Part shown: piece after piece, positions 33,918 through 41,711 of the stretch
Numbering within the stretch: position 1 is the first letter of the stretch
Layout of the letters: each line of letters starts with the position of its first letter
Assembly: GCA_964649725.1 (NCBI GenBank)
Contig: CAZYTM010000001.1
Coordinates: forward strand, 62,001-126,000
Source: CAZYTM01 sp964649725
GTDB taxonomy: Bacteria > Desulfobacterota > Desulfuromonadia > Geobacterales > Geobacteraceae
Reading direction: 5' to 3'
DNA length: 64,000 bases
Made by a program: the position numbers and the translations under genes
The notes under the pieces: generated by a model
Told to the model about the DNA's origin: nothing
The model's input: only the letters and a program-made list of their open reading frames with translations
The model's database searches: none

Positions 33918-34625
33918 ATGGCTTTTGCAAAAGTCCTGCTGGTCGATGACACCAGACTTTTCCTGGAGTTGGAAAAGAGTTTCCTCAAACACTCTTTTGT
34001 CCAGGTACTCACCGCTATGAATGGTCAAGAGGCGCTGCAGATAGCCCGCCAGGAAAAGCCAGATCTGATCTTTATGGATGTCAACATGCCGGGGATGAAC
34101 GGTATCGACTGCTGCGCTGCCATCAAGCAGGATCCGGATACAGCCGAAATCCCGGTAATCATGCTGACCACAGCCGGGAGAAGCGAAGATATTGAACTCT
34201 GTCGCCAGGCAGGGTGTGACGACCACCTGACCAAACCGGTGGAGCGCCGCATCTTTCTTGACAAGGGGCGAAAATTCCTGCCGGCGATCGATCGGCGGGA
34301 ACTCCGCATAGCTTGCCGGACCAAGGTGACCATACAGACCGAAACCGGACCTGTTGCCTGTTTATCATACGATCTCAGTATCAGCGGTATTTTTGTTGTC
34401 ACTGATCAGCTGGTCGATCAGGAGACCTGGCTTGAACTCAGCTTTACTCTCCCTGGCGACAATCCGTTAACTATCGAGACCAAAGGTCGGGTTGCCTGGC
34501 TCAATACCGGCCGAAGGATAAAACCGGATCAGCCGGAAGGATTCGGCGTCGAGTTCCTGGAACTTGGCAAGCCGGCAGCAGAAGCTTTGCAAGCCTTTGT
34601 GGAGAAGAATCATGTCAGGCGATAG
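33918..34625 (+). CDS. Response regulator with PilZ domain
   Basis: A 235-aa protein. ATG 33918 follows AAGGAGCAGG. Residues 1-120 are a receiver domain: VLLVDDTRLF, phosphoacceptor Asp in LIFMDVNMPGMNG (about 53), Thr in MLTTAGR, and Lys in HLTKPVE. Residues about 125-230 are a PilZ domain with RELRIACRTKV (RxxxR) and YDLSISGIFV (DxSxxG), the residues that bind cyclic di-GMP. This joins phosphorylation with c-di-GMP sensing and may affect motility, pili or extracellular matrix. No histidine kinase lies next to it. Confidence 0.95.
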   Translation: MAFAKVLLVDDTRLFLELEKSFLKHSFVQVLTAMNGQEALQIARQEKPDLIFMDVNMPGMNGIDCCAAIKQDPDTAEIPVIMLTTAGRSEDIELCRQAGCDDHLTKPVERRIFLDKGRKFLPAIDRRELRIACRTKVTIQTETGPVACLSYDLSISGIFVVTDQLVDQETWLELSFTLPGDNPLTIETKGRVAWLNTGRRIKPDQPEGFGVEFLELGKPAAEALQAFVEKNHVRR

Positions 34626-34650
34626 GATAATAACACCATAAGGAGAAAAA

Positions 34651-34685
34651 AGAGCGGGGCACCTTGACGGTGCCCCGCTCTTTTT
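34651..34685. terminator. Bidirectional terminator between the RR-PilZ and aminotransferase genes
   Basis: AGAGCGGGGCACC (34651-34663) pairs with GGTGCCCCGCTCT (34669-34681), 13 bp, with an A-run before and TTTTT after. It can serve the plus-strand RR-PilZ gene and the minus-strand aminotransferase. Confidence 0.9.
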
Positions 34686-34720
34686 ATCTCCACTGCTGCC
34701 GATGCAGCAGACGATTTATT

Positions 34721-36025
34721 TCATGATTTCAGATATGCATCGATCTTTGCCGCCAGGGTCCGGTAGATCCGTTCGCACTCAGCTGCATCCTTCTCCAGCA
34801 GGGTGACCCGGAACCCCTGCAGCGGCGTATTGAAGGAGGAGAGCGGGACGATGCAGATACCGGTACTGGCCAGGATATAGTAGACCAGCCGTTTGTCAGG
34901 TGCCACCCCCGGGGCGTTGACCAGCCCCTCCACCAGCTCCTGCACCTCTTTGTTGTCGATCGGCAGGCTCTGCCGGTCAGTGAGCAGCCCCTCCCTGAAA
35001 CTTACCGCCATATAAAAGGCGCCATTGGTCCGATTGACCATCAGCCCCGGGACCTCCTTGAGAAAATTGTAGGTGATGTTGCTCATCCGCTCGTAGCTGG
35101 CAGTCCGCTCGGCCAGGTAACCGGCATACTCCGGGTGGGACATGATCGCCGGTATGGTCTTCTGCGGCAGGGTAGTGGAGCAGACCTCGTTCATCTTCTG
35201 GTTCAGGATGGCATTGACATAATTCTGGAACCGCTCGTCCCGGTCATAGTTGTAGACCTCTATCCAGCCGCAGCGGGAGCCAGGCCAGGGGAGTTCCTTG
35301 GAGATACCCTTCATGGCGATAGCCGGCACTCCGCCGATGACATCGGAGATCGGCACCGTCTTTTCGCCGTTGTAGACGATGTTGTTATAAACTTCGTCGG
35401 CAATGATAAAGAGATCATGCTCCCTGGCAATGGCTACGATCTCCTTGAGAGTCTCCAGTGGATAGACCATACCGGTCGGATTGTCCGGGTTGATGATCAT
35501 GATCCCGGCCAGCTGCGGATTGGCCTTGACCAGGGAGCGGATCTCCTTCAGGTCAGGATACCAGCGGTTGGCAGGGTCGAGCTTGAAGCAGATGGCCGGG
35601 CTATGGGCGTGGGCCGATTCTGCCGAGGAGTGCGTGGTATAGGAAGGGGAAGCCATCAGGATACGGGTCTGCGGCTGAAGCACCCCATAGATCTTGGCAA
35701 TGGCATCACCGAGACCGTTGAAGAAAATGATGTCGTCCGGTGTTATCTGGGCTCCACCACGGCTGTTGGTATTCTTGCAGATGAATTCCCGGGTCGCCAG
35801 CACGCCGCGGGTGTGACAGTAGCCGTAGGTGTCGTTTTTCATCGCCTCGCTGGCAACAATCTCCTTCATCCAGGTGGGGATAACCTCCCCCTTGACGATC
35901 GGGTCGCCGATATTCTCCCAGTTGATCTTGACACCGAGCTTCTGCAGCTTCTCCGCCACATTGACGATGTTGCGGATCTCGTAGGTCAGTTTCCCGGCTG
36001 ACGGGTTTACCAGGTCAGTACGCAT
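34721..36025 (-). CDS. PLP-dependent class I aminotransferase
   Basis: A 434-aa protein. ATG 36025 follows CAGGAAGGA; the frame is open to 36109 but overlaps the upstream terminator. Family motifs: GYCHTRGVLATREFI, PSYTTHSS, NPDNPTGMVYP (Asn-Pro), IIADEVYNNIVYNG (PLP-ring Asp/Tyr), and the PLP-lysine region GISKELPWPGSRCGW. It belongs to class I/II aspartate/alanine-type transaminases. The substrate is not settled. The 5' leader contains a 30-codon, Ala-rich ORF and a terminator, which would fit alanine-responsive attenuation. Confidence 0.92.
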   Translation of the reverse strand: MRTDLVNPSAGKLTYEIRNIVNVAEKLQKLGVKINWENIGDPIVKGEVIPTWMKEIVASEAMKNDTYGYCHTRGVLATREFICKNTNSRGGAQITPDDIIFFNGLGDAIAKIYGVLQPQTRILMASPSYTTHSSAESAHAHSPAICFKLDPANRWYPDLKEIRSLVKANPQLAGIMIINPDNPTGMVYPLETLKEIVAIAREHDLFIIADEVYNNIVYNGEKTVPISDVIGGVPAIAMKGISKELPWPGSRCGWIEVYNYDRDERFQNYVNAILNQKMNEVCSTTLPQKTIPAIMSHPEYAGYLAERTASYERMSNITYNFLKEVPGLMVNRTNGAFYMAVSFREGLLTDRQSLPIDNKEVQELVEGLVNAPGVAPDKRLVYYILASTGICIVPLSSFNTPLQGFRVTLLEKDAAECERIYRTLAAKIDAYLKS

Positions 36026-36083
36026 GATTTTCTTTCCTTCCTGTAAAGAGAGTAGCGGAATTGCTCCGCAATTTTCAGTGCAA

Positions 36084-36116
36084 TAAAAAAGGCCGTGGTA
36101 GTTACCCACGGCCTTT
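36084..36116 (-). terminator. Terminator in the aminotransferase leader (candidate attenuator)
   Basis: Minus strand: AAAGGCCGTGG (36116-36106) pairs with CCACGGCCTTT (36098-36088), 11 bp, then a run of T. It lies between the Ala-rich ORF stop (36140) and the aminotransferase ATG (36025), so transcripts must read through it to reach the enzyme gene unless another promoter exists. Confidence 0.8.
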
Positions 36117-36139
36117 GCTGTAGCTGTTTCTGGAAACGG

Positions 36140-36232
36140 TTACATGGCGGCAGCGGGTAGACCTGCGGCGTTTATCGCCGCGGCGCTGATAGCTCGTGCT
36201 GCTGCTGCCATTTTACTGTCATGTTTCGTCAT
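36140..36232 (-). CDS. 30-aa Ala-rich leader-peptide candidate
   Basis: ORF from ATG 36232 to TAA 36140, with 13 Ala in 30 residues (MTKHDSKM, then AAAARAISAAAINAAGLP). All four Ala codons occur. It starts about 10 nt after the predicted -10, so it could be leaderless; no Shine-Dalgarno is seen. A terminator follows 24 bp after the stop and the aminotransferase after that. This is the arrangement of amino acid attenuators, but the GC-rich repeats could also reflect RNA structure: GCGGCG and CGCCGC form a hairpin around ATAAA. No conserved family is recognised. Confidence 0.5.
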   Translation of the reverse strand: MTKHDSKMAAAARAISAAAINAAGLPAAAM

Positions 36233-36241
36233 AGTGCTATT

Positions 36242-36271
36242 TCGATAGCACAGATATCGCTGTAAAGTCAA
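36242..36271 (-). promoter_or_regulatory. Promoter for the Ala-rich leader, with palindrome at -10
   Basis: Minus strand TTGACT (36271-36266) and TATCGA (36247-36242), 18-bp spacing. The -10 lies within GTGCTAT-CGAA-ATAGCAC (36251-36234), a 7-bp inverted repeat that could be an operator. The -10 is a weak match. Confidence 0.5.
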
Positions 36272-36313
36272 TGCTTTTATGCAGTGACATGATAGTCGGA
36301 AAATCTGCGCTGC

Positions 36314-36341
36314 TTGAAAATTGCCGACACATCTGTATACT
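36314..36341 (+). promoter_or_regulatory. Promoter of the tandem secreted-protein genes
   Basis: TTGAAA (36314-36319) and TATACT (36336-36341) with a 16-bp spacer, 68 bp before the ATG at 36409. Divergent from the leader promoter at 36242-36271. Confidence 0.55.
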
Positions 36342-36408
36342 GCTGACAACAGATATTGACAACACCGCAGGAGACAAAGACCACTAAAATCCAGTGAAGG
36401 AGGAGAAG

Positions 36409-36837
36409 ATGCCGCGACTTTACACATTTTTGCTACTGTTGACGCTCTTCAGCCTGACGGCAGCTACTGCCCTGGCCGAACCGGTAAAATTAGCCAACCC
36501 CTATGAGGATGGAGTAGCTCTGCCGGCCGATGGGGGGGAAGCTGGCAAGGTCCTGCTGGCAGCCTTTGCCGCAATCCAGGCCAAAGACTATAACAAGGCG
36601 AGGGGTTTGCTCGGGATGGAGGATAAAGATTCGATCTTCTATAAAGAGGACAAAGATATGAAACTCCTCTTCTGCAACAGCGCAAAAGCCAAGAAAGCCA
36701 TGATCGCCGGTGGCTTCAGCAGGGATAACGAAGTGACCCTCTATGTTGATTTCTCCGGCGTCGAGCAGTCGACGGTGCAGATGACCAAGGAGGAGGGGGG
36801 GTGGAGGATGTCCGGTTGTGGCGGTTACTGGCCATAG
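36409..36837 (+). CDS. Secreted protein of unknown function, first of a paralogous pair
   Basis: A 142-aa protein. AAGGAGGAGAAG precedes ATG 36409. Signal peptide LYTFLLLLTLFSLTAATALA. The mature part has PYEDGVALPADGGEAGKVLL, AIQAKDYNKARGLLG and IAGGFSRDNEVTLYVDFSG, matching the next gene segment by segment. Two Cys are present (NSAK region and CGGYW at the end). I do not recognise the family. The fold may resemble a small alpha+beta NTF2/DUF4878-like domain, inferred only from the helix-then-strand order. Confidence 0.75.
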   Translation: MPRLYTFLLLLTLFSLTAATALAEPVKLANPYEDGVALPADGGEAGKVLLAAFAAIQAKDYNKARGLLGMEDKDSIFYKEDKDMKLLFCNSAKAKKAMIAGGFSRDNEVTLYVDFSGVEQSTVQMTKEEGGWRMSGCGGYWP

Positions 36838-36899
36838 AATAAACCGGCAGCAGCCCGTTGCTGAGAGGTGTAGCTACTACCGAAGTTAAGGAGAAGGGC

Positions 36900-37349
36900 A
36901 TGCGTCTGATCATGTATCTGTTGGCTGCCGTATTACTGTTTGCTATTGCCGGTACTACAACATTGGCCAATGCAGGTCAGGTCAAGTTCAAGGACCCCTA
37001 TGCCGAGGATGGTGGCGGCAAGCCGCTAGCGGCTGACGGTGGCGAGGCAGGCAAGTTGCTGATGGCGGTATTCAATGCGCTCGTCAAAAAGGATTACAAC
37101 CAGGCAAGGGAACTGCTCGGCAAGGAGGGGGAGACCGAATCGATTCTCTTCTCCAACGACAGCATCAAGACCCTCTTCTACAACAAGGAGGATTCAACCA
37201 GTGCAAAGATAGTCGGCGGCTTCAGTGGCGATGAAGTGGTGACCTTTTTTGTGGAATTCTCCGGTGGTGACAAATCGACCGTTGAATTCGGCAGGCATGA
37301 AGATCGCTGGGTCTACAGAAGTTCCAGCCCCGGCTGGCGGACAGAGTAG
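36900..37349 (+). CDS. Secreted protein of unknown function, second of a paralogous pair
   Basis: A 149-aa protein. ATG 36900 follows AAGGAGAAGGGC. Signal peptide LIMYLLAAVLLFAIAGTTTLANA. Shared segments with the upstream gene include KPLAADGGEAGKLL, ALVKKDYNQARELLGK, KTLFYN and IVGGFSGDEVVTFFVEFSG. The C-terminus differs and lacks the Cys of the first copy. The genes are 62 bp apart and probably cotranscribed. The duplication is old, given the divergence. Confidence 0.75.
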   Translation: MRLIMYLLAAVLLFAIAGTTTLANAGQVKFKDPYAEDGGGKPLAADGGEAGKLLMAVFNALVKKDYNQARELLGKEGETESILFSNDSIKTLFYNKEDSTSAKIVGGFSGDEVVTFFVEFSGGDKSTVEFGRHEDRWVYRSSSPGWRTE

Positions 37350-37403
37350 GCTGCTGATAACGCTTCACCTGCACATCTCCACTCTGCATCATGACTTATC
37401 TAC

Positions 37404-37446
37404 AAAAAGGACCGCCGCTGCCAAGCTTCCCCTGCAGCGGCGGTCC
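37404..37446 (-). terminator. Terminator between convergent genes
   Basis: GGACCGCCGCTGC (37409-37421) pairs with GCAGCGGCGGTCC (37434-37446), 13 bp. The T-tract is on the minus-strand side (TTTTT after the hairpin), serving the SH3-like gene. It may also stop plus-strand reads. Confidence 0.85.
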
Positions 37447-37483
37447 AGTAATATCAACGCAAGTTTCTGCCAATCGCAGTTGA

Positions 37484-38107
37484 CTAGTTCTGCTTCCCGG
37501 CCAGCCGCTCTTCGATACTGATAAGAAAACGGCCATCGTCATCACGCCAGCGGATCCATCCGGAAGTCGCCAGATCGACGATGACCAGCGCCCAATCCCC
37601 CTGCACCTCGATAATACGGAGTTGGCGCTGTTTTGAGAGGGTTTCCAGTCGCTTCGAATTGCTGGCCGGTGCCGCAAAAAGCTGGTAATAACCCTTCTTC
37701 AACCCTGTCAACAGCCTGGCCGGCTTACCTTTGAGCAGTGCATCCCAAGGCTGATAGTCCCAGTGGCGCTCTAACCGCAGCCACCCTTCCCGACCCGCCT
37801 CGTCATAGGCAATTCTCAACCACTCACCACGACTTCTGGTGACCATCAGGGGATACTGGTCGATAACCGTTTTGAACACCATGGCTAATGATGGGATTTC
37901 AGCTGTATCGAGCTCCAGCAGCCTCCCCACCTCTGGTTCACGATAGAGGGTCAGCAACAGTGGCTGCTGCTCCTTGCCTGACGGGAATTGACGCACCAGC
38001 AACAGGCCGCTGCCGCTAAGCGGCCTCGGATTGATGGCGCCACTGGCTGTAAGAGGCTGAACCAGCAACAGCAAGACGATTACGAAAACCGCCGGGCGCA
38101 ACTTCAT
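37484..38107 (-). CDS. Secreted SH3-like protein
   Basis: A 207-aa protein. Signal peptide LRPAVFVIVLLLLVQPLTASG. Two beta-rich segments resemble bacterial SH3 domains: YPLMVTRSRGEWLRIAYDEA, then GREGWLRLER, and later QLRIIEVQGDWALVIV followed by SGWIRWRDDDGRFL. Such domains bind peptidoglycan or proteins in the envelope. The start overlaps the stop of the cupin gene by 4 bp, indicating coupled translation. Confidence 0.75.
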   Translation of the reverse strand: MKLRPAVFVIVLLLLVQPLTASGAINPRPLSGSGLLLVRQFPSGKEQQPLLLTLYREPEVGRLLELDTAEIPSLAMVFKTVIDQYPLMVTRSRGEWLRIAYDEAGREGWLRLERHWDYQPWDALLKGKPARLLTGLKKGYYQLFAAPASNSKRLETLSKQRQLRIIEVQGDWALVIVDLATSGWIRWRDDDGRFLISIEERLAGKQN

Positions 38108-38574
38108 CTTCTTGCCATACGTTGTAACAGGGCGAAGTAGTCGACTGCCGCAGCAGTACCTTCGGCCGGTGCCCAGTCCGGCAGTTCGGCAGAGGTGAGC
38201 GGGAGGTAAGGGCCACCCTTTGCTTCGAGGAAGATAGTCCCCTGCTCCAGGCTGATGACCGTATGCAGTATCCCATGGGGGATATCGACCCCTATCTTTG
38301 CCCCGCCGGCGGTCAAGATCTCTTTCTCCTCCAGCTTGCCGTCGGCAGCGAAGTAGAGCACCGCCATACTCCCACGCACTATCAGCATGGTCTCATCCTT
38401 GGCCGGGTCGAGGTGGCAATGGGGGCGGATATAACTCTCCGGTTCAATGGCATTGAGAAGGCGATGACAAGGGTAGTCATCACCGGGATGAAAGTTGCGG
38501 TTCTTGCGCTGTCGCGGGTTCTGCATCGCCTCACTGGTCAATTCATCAAGCAGATGCTGGTCAATTATCCGCAC
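38104..38574 (-). CDS. WbuC-type cupin protein
   Basis: A 156-aa protein. The WbuC-like N-terminus is visible (DQHLLDELTSEAMQNPRQRK), followed by HRLLNAIEPESYIRPHCH and LIVRGSMAVLYF, the two cupin motifs, with His residues suitable for a metal. WbuC members occur in polysaccharide clusters and elsewhere; the reaction is not settled. It precedes the SH3-like protein with a 4-bp overlap. Confidence 0.85.
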   Translation of the reverse strand: MRIIDQHLLDELTSEAMQNPRQRKNRNFHPGDDYPCHRLLNAIEPESYIRPHCHLDPAKDETMLIVRGSMAVLYFAADGKLEEKEILTAGGAKIGVDIPHGILHTVISLEQGTIFLEAKGGPYLPLTSAELPDWAPAEGTAAAVDYFALLQRMARR

Positions 38575-38622
38575 TGTTCGTCTCTTTCCTGAGGATACTC
38601 AGATTAGCTTTATGTAGCAGGA

Positions 38623-38970
38623 TCATTCTACCAGAGCGATCTGGTTGCCGTCCGGGTCCTTTACCACCGCCATCTTTCCCCACGGCATCCGCTCCAGCGG
38701 CTCGGCAAAGACTACTCCGGCATCGGTCAACTCCTTGCATAGCAACTCTATATCCTTCACCTGCAGGGTAATTCCGGTATGCCGTCCTACCAGGGGGTAA
38801 GCAGCTTCGTGCATCGCCAAAGCCACCCCCATGGTCGTCACGCCGGGGAAAAATTCCATCATGGCCCTTGATTCATTGGCCAGCGGCAACTTCAGCTGCT
38901 CTTTGTAAAACTGCTTGGCCCGCTCGAAATCACGGACAAAGACCACCACGTTTTTCATCTTCTCGATCAT
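38623..38970 (-). CDS. VOC/glyoxalase-like protein
   Basis: A 115-aa protein. ATG 38970 follows AGGAGTGTTGGTC; GTG 38979 is in frame but too close to the ribosome site. Two beta-alpha-beta-beta-beta units: VVVFVRDFERAKQFYKEQLK and TGITLQVKDIELLCKELTDA, ending KMAVVKDPDGNQIALVE. The VOC fold covers glyoxalases, dioxygenases and resistance proteins. Substrate unknown. Confidence 0.88.
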   Translation of the reverse strand: MIEKMKNVVVFVRDFERAKQFYKEQLKLPLANESRAMMEFFPGVTTMGVALAMHEAAYPLVGRHTGITLQVKDIELLCKELTDAGVVFAEPLERMPWGKMAVVKDPDGNQIALVE

Positions 38971-39112
38971 GACCAACACTCCTGAATTTGCATCTGTAGA
39001 GCCTGTTCAATAGATAGCAGAGCCGCCGGCAACTGGCAAGGCATATTTTTTCTCTGGCTTCTTGCCAGCCTGAAATATTCGAGATGCAGCCTGATCACTG
39101 AACAGAAAATGC

Positions 39113-39140
39113 TTGTCCGGCACTGAATTTTAGCTACAAT
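39113..39140 (+). promoter_or_regulatory. Promoter of the thiolase-like gene
   Basis: TTGTCC (39113-39118) and TACAAT (39135-39140), 16-bp spacer, 19 bp before ATG 39159. This gives a very short 5' leader of about 12 nt, which still includes AGGAG. Confidence 0.55.
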
Positions 39141-39158
39141 AGGGGCAGGAGTGGACGA

Positions 39159-40763
39159 ATGGGTTTCATGCCGAGAAAAGTATATGTCGCCGCCTCTTAC
39201 ATGCTCCCTGTTGGCCGTTACAACGGCAAGGAGCGGGAACTGCTCAGTTTTCTCGACCTGGCGGAGCGGATGGAGGCCATCTTTCACGAAAGTCCGGTCC
39301 GGCGCAAGGAGATAGAGACCGTGGTGGTCGGCAGCCAGAACCCGGTCGCATTCTCCGGGGTCGACAACACCGCTGCCAAGGTGGCCGGAGTGCTTGGCTG
39401 CTCCGGCACCAAATCTGTGCTGATTGATACCGCCTCATCCTCCGGAGCCTCGGCACTGGAAAACGCCTACCTGGAGATAGCCTCCGGCCGCTCTGACCAT
39501 GTGCTGGCAATCGGTATCCAGAAGATGAGCGATGTCGATACTACTGCAGCCACCAGGATTGTTGCCGGTGTGATTGACAAGGAAGAGGCGGAATATGGCC
39601 TCTCCATGCCTGCTTGCGGGGCGCTGGTAGCCAGGGCGCTGATGGAGCGACTGCAGCTGTCAGAGGAGGAATGGACGGCATTCTCGGCGCTCCTTACCCA
39701 GCGCGCGCAGCATTTTGCCTCAATGAATCCCGATGCCCATCTCCGTTCTCCACTACCTATTGCAGATTACTACCGGCAGATCGCCAACGGCCGCAACTAC
39801 CGCTACTGGGCGCCGCTCCGTTATCACGATTTCTGCCCGATGTCCGACGGCGCCGCCGCAGTCATCCTGACTGCCAAACCCCAGGATGTCATGGTCAGCG
39901 GGGTGGGGAGCGCTACCGATATCCCGACCATTGCCGATCGCCACTACTTCCACTCTTTCCCTGCCACGGTACGGGCAGCGGCAGAGGCGTATGGAATGGC
40001 CGGCATCAAGGATATCAGGAGCCTGGCAAATCGCCTCCACGTCAATATGCACGATCCATTTAATGGCTTCGGCCCGATCAACATGGTCGACCTCGGCATT
40101 CTACCCCGCAACCGCTTGTTGGACGGCTTGCTGGATGACACCCTGACCGGGGAACGGGGACTCTTCCCGACCAACCTGACCGGGGGGCTGAAAGGGCGTG
40201 GTCACCCACTTGGCGCGACCGGCATGATCCAGGTAGTGGAAAACCACCGGCTGATCCGTAGCAAAGGGTTTGCCGCCGGTCTCTCCCACTCCATCGGCGG
40301 CCCGATCAACAACAATGTGGTTATCCTGCTGGAGCGGACCGATCATTATGAAAAACGTCACTCTGCCCCGTACAAGCCTTGGGGGCTCCCCTCCCTGGGC
40401 CATCTCAAACCGGCTGAAGTCTCGTTGGAGCGATTACTCTGCGGGGGAGCTCCAGTTGAGGGGGATTTTGTCACTGCCACCACCCGCTTCGACCACAAAC
40501 TGGGAACCCCGCTCAATACCATCATGATAGTCAGCTGCCGACAGGAATTGCGCCGCTATTCATTTCTGTTCGGTATCAGTGGCGAATATCATGAAGCAAT
40601 AGCTCAGCTTAAACCAGGTGACCGGGTCAGTCTGGAAGGAGACGCCAACGCCATCATGGTCAACCGGATGCCGGTGCAACGCTTCTACCAGCGTACCATA
40701 CACGGTCTGGTGGAGCTGGCCGAAGCGAGCTGGAAAAGACTTCGCGCCGAGCGCCCGCGCTGA
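39159..40763 (+). CDS. Thiolase-like protein fused to DUF35 OB-fold domain, nucleophilic Cys replaced
   Basis: A 534-aa protein. AGGAG precedes ATG 39159. Residues 1-390 form a thiolase (SCP-x type) domain: VLAIGIQKMSDVDTTAATRI, FCPMSDGAAAVIL, HDPFNGFGPINMVDLG and GGLKGRGHPLGATGMIQVVE. At the usual nucleophile, the motif is DTASSSGASAL, so Cys is Ser93. The second Cys motif (C-x-G) is SHSIGGP. Residues about 395-520 are a DUF35/OB-fold part (LLCGGAPVEGDFVTATTRFD). In archaea, thiolase and DUF35 form a complex with HMG-CoA synthase. Here they are one chain. Catalysis may be altered or the protein may bind acyl-CoA only. Confidence 0.85.
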   Translation: MGFMPRKVYVAASYMLPVGRYNGKERELLSFLDLAERMEAIFHESPVRRKEIETVVVGSQNPVAFSGVDNTAAKVAGVLGCSGTKSVLIDTASSSGASALENAYLEIASGRSDHVLAIGIQKMSDVDTTAATRIVAGVIDKEEAEYGLSMPACGALVARALMERLQLSEEEWTAFSALLTQRAQHFASMNPDAHLRSPLPIADYYRQIANGRNYRYWAPLRYHDFCPMSDGAAAVILTAKPQDVMVSGVGSATDIPTIADRHYFHSFPATVRAAAEAYGMAGIKDIRSLANRLHVNMHDPFNGFGPINMVDLGILPRNRLLDGLLDDTLTGERGLFPTNLTGGLKGRGHPLGATGMIQVVENHRLIRSKGFAAGLSHSIGGPINNNVVILLERTDHYEKRHSAPYKPWGLPSLGHLKPAEVSLERLLCGGAPVEGDFVTATTRFDHKLGTPLNTIMIVSCRQELRRYSFLFGISGEYHEAIAQLKPGDRVSLEGDANAIMVNRMPVQRFYQRTIHGLVELAEASWKRLRAERPR

Positions 40764-40792
40764 ACATGACAACAGACTGGAGATCTTGACTG

Positions 40793-41554
40793 ATGTTTTT
40801 CTGCAAAAAACTTTTATCCGTAATGATCCTCCCCCCTGGTTGCTTCATCATCCTGCTGCTGATCACTGCTGTATGGTTGGCCAGGAGCAGGAAAAAACTG
40901 GCAGCAGCGATTATCTTTATGCTGGCTTTGCTGCTCTGGCTCTCTGCTACCAGCTGGGTAGCAGGCGGATTGATACATTCACTGGAAAAGGATTGGCCGC
41001 TACCCACCCAGGTCAAGGGTGATGTCATCATCCTGCTGAGTGGCGGAATCTATCGTCAGGGTAGTGATTTTTCAGGGCTCGGCGTCCCTTCCGAAGAGAT
41101 GTTCGGCAGGATAGTCAGCGCCGTCCGTCTGCAGAAAAGACTTCATCTGCCGATTATCGTCTCAGGTGGGGCTGTCAATAGCTCAGACTATGCTGAGGCA
41201 CCGGTAGTCAAGCGGGTACTGGTCGACCTCGGAGTACCGGAACAGCTGATATATACGGAAGTAAAGAGCCGGGACACGGCGGAAAACGCCCGTTACTCGC
41301 GCGAAATCTGTCGTCGTCTAGGTTTTTCTGCACCGATAATAGTGACTTCCGCCTTTCATATGCGCCGCGCCATGATCGCGTTCCGGGGTGAAGGGATGAG
41401 GCTCTCCCCCTATCCGGCGCTGATCAGGACCGGTGGGAAACCGGAGATCTCCTGGGCCAATCTTGCTCCTTTATCATCGGCACTACAGCTCACTTCAACC
41501 GCCTTCAGGGAGTACCTCGGCCTGACTGTCTATCGCATCTTTCCGCCCCGCTGA
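40793..41554 (+). CDS. YdcF/ElyC-like membrane protein (DUF218)
   Basis: A 253-aa protein. Two N-terminal hydrophobic helices (LLSVMILPPGCFIILLLITA; AAAIIFMLALLLWLSATSW). The DUF218 domain follows: DVIILLSGGIYRQ, LPIIVSGGAV, KSRDTAENARYSREICRR and IIVTSAFHMRRAMIAFRGEG. E. coli ElyC is needed for peptidoglycan synthesis at low temperature. ATG 40793 lies 30 bp after the thiolase-like gene. Confidence 0.93.
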   Translation: MFFCKKLLSVMILPPGCFIILLLITAVWLARSRKKLAAAIIFMLALLLWLSATSWVAGGLIHSLEKDWPLPTQVKGDVIILLSGGIYRQGSDFSGLGVPSEEMFGRIVSAVRLQKRLHLPIIVSGGAVNSSDYAEAPVVKRVLVDLGVPEQLIYTEVKSRDTAENARYSREICRRLGFSAPIIVTSAFHMRRAMIAFRGEGMRLSPYPALIRTGGKPEISWANLAPLSSALQLTSTAFREYLGLTVYRIFPPR

Positions 41555-41711
41555 ATGAGTGCCGGCCCTGCAGCAGATAACACCTCCTGCCAGGGAAAAT
41601 AGTCTTGCTTCCAGCGGCACATTACGCTATCTTAATCATGTTCGTTATCCATCTCTGCAACGCACTTCCCGACATCCAGCCAAAGGTAGCTAAGCTGCCA
41701 AGGAGGTATCC

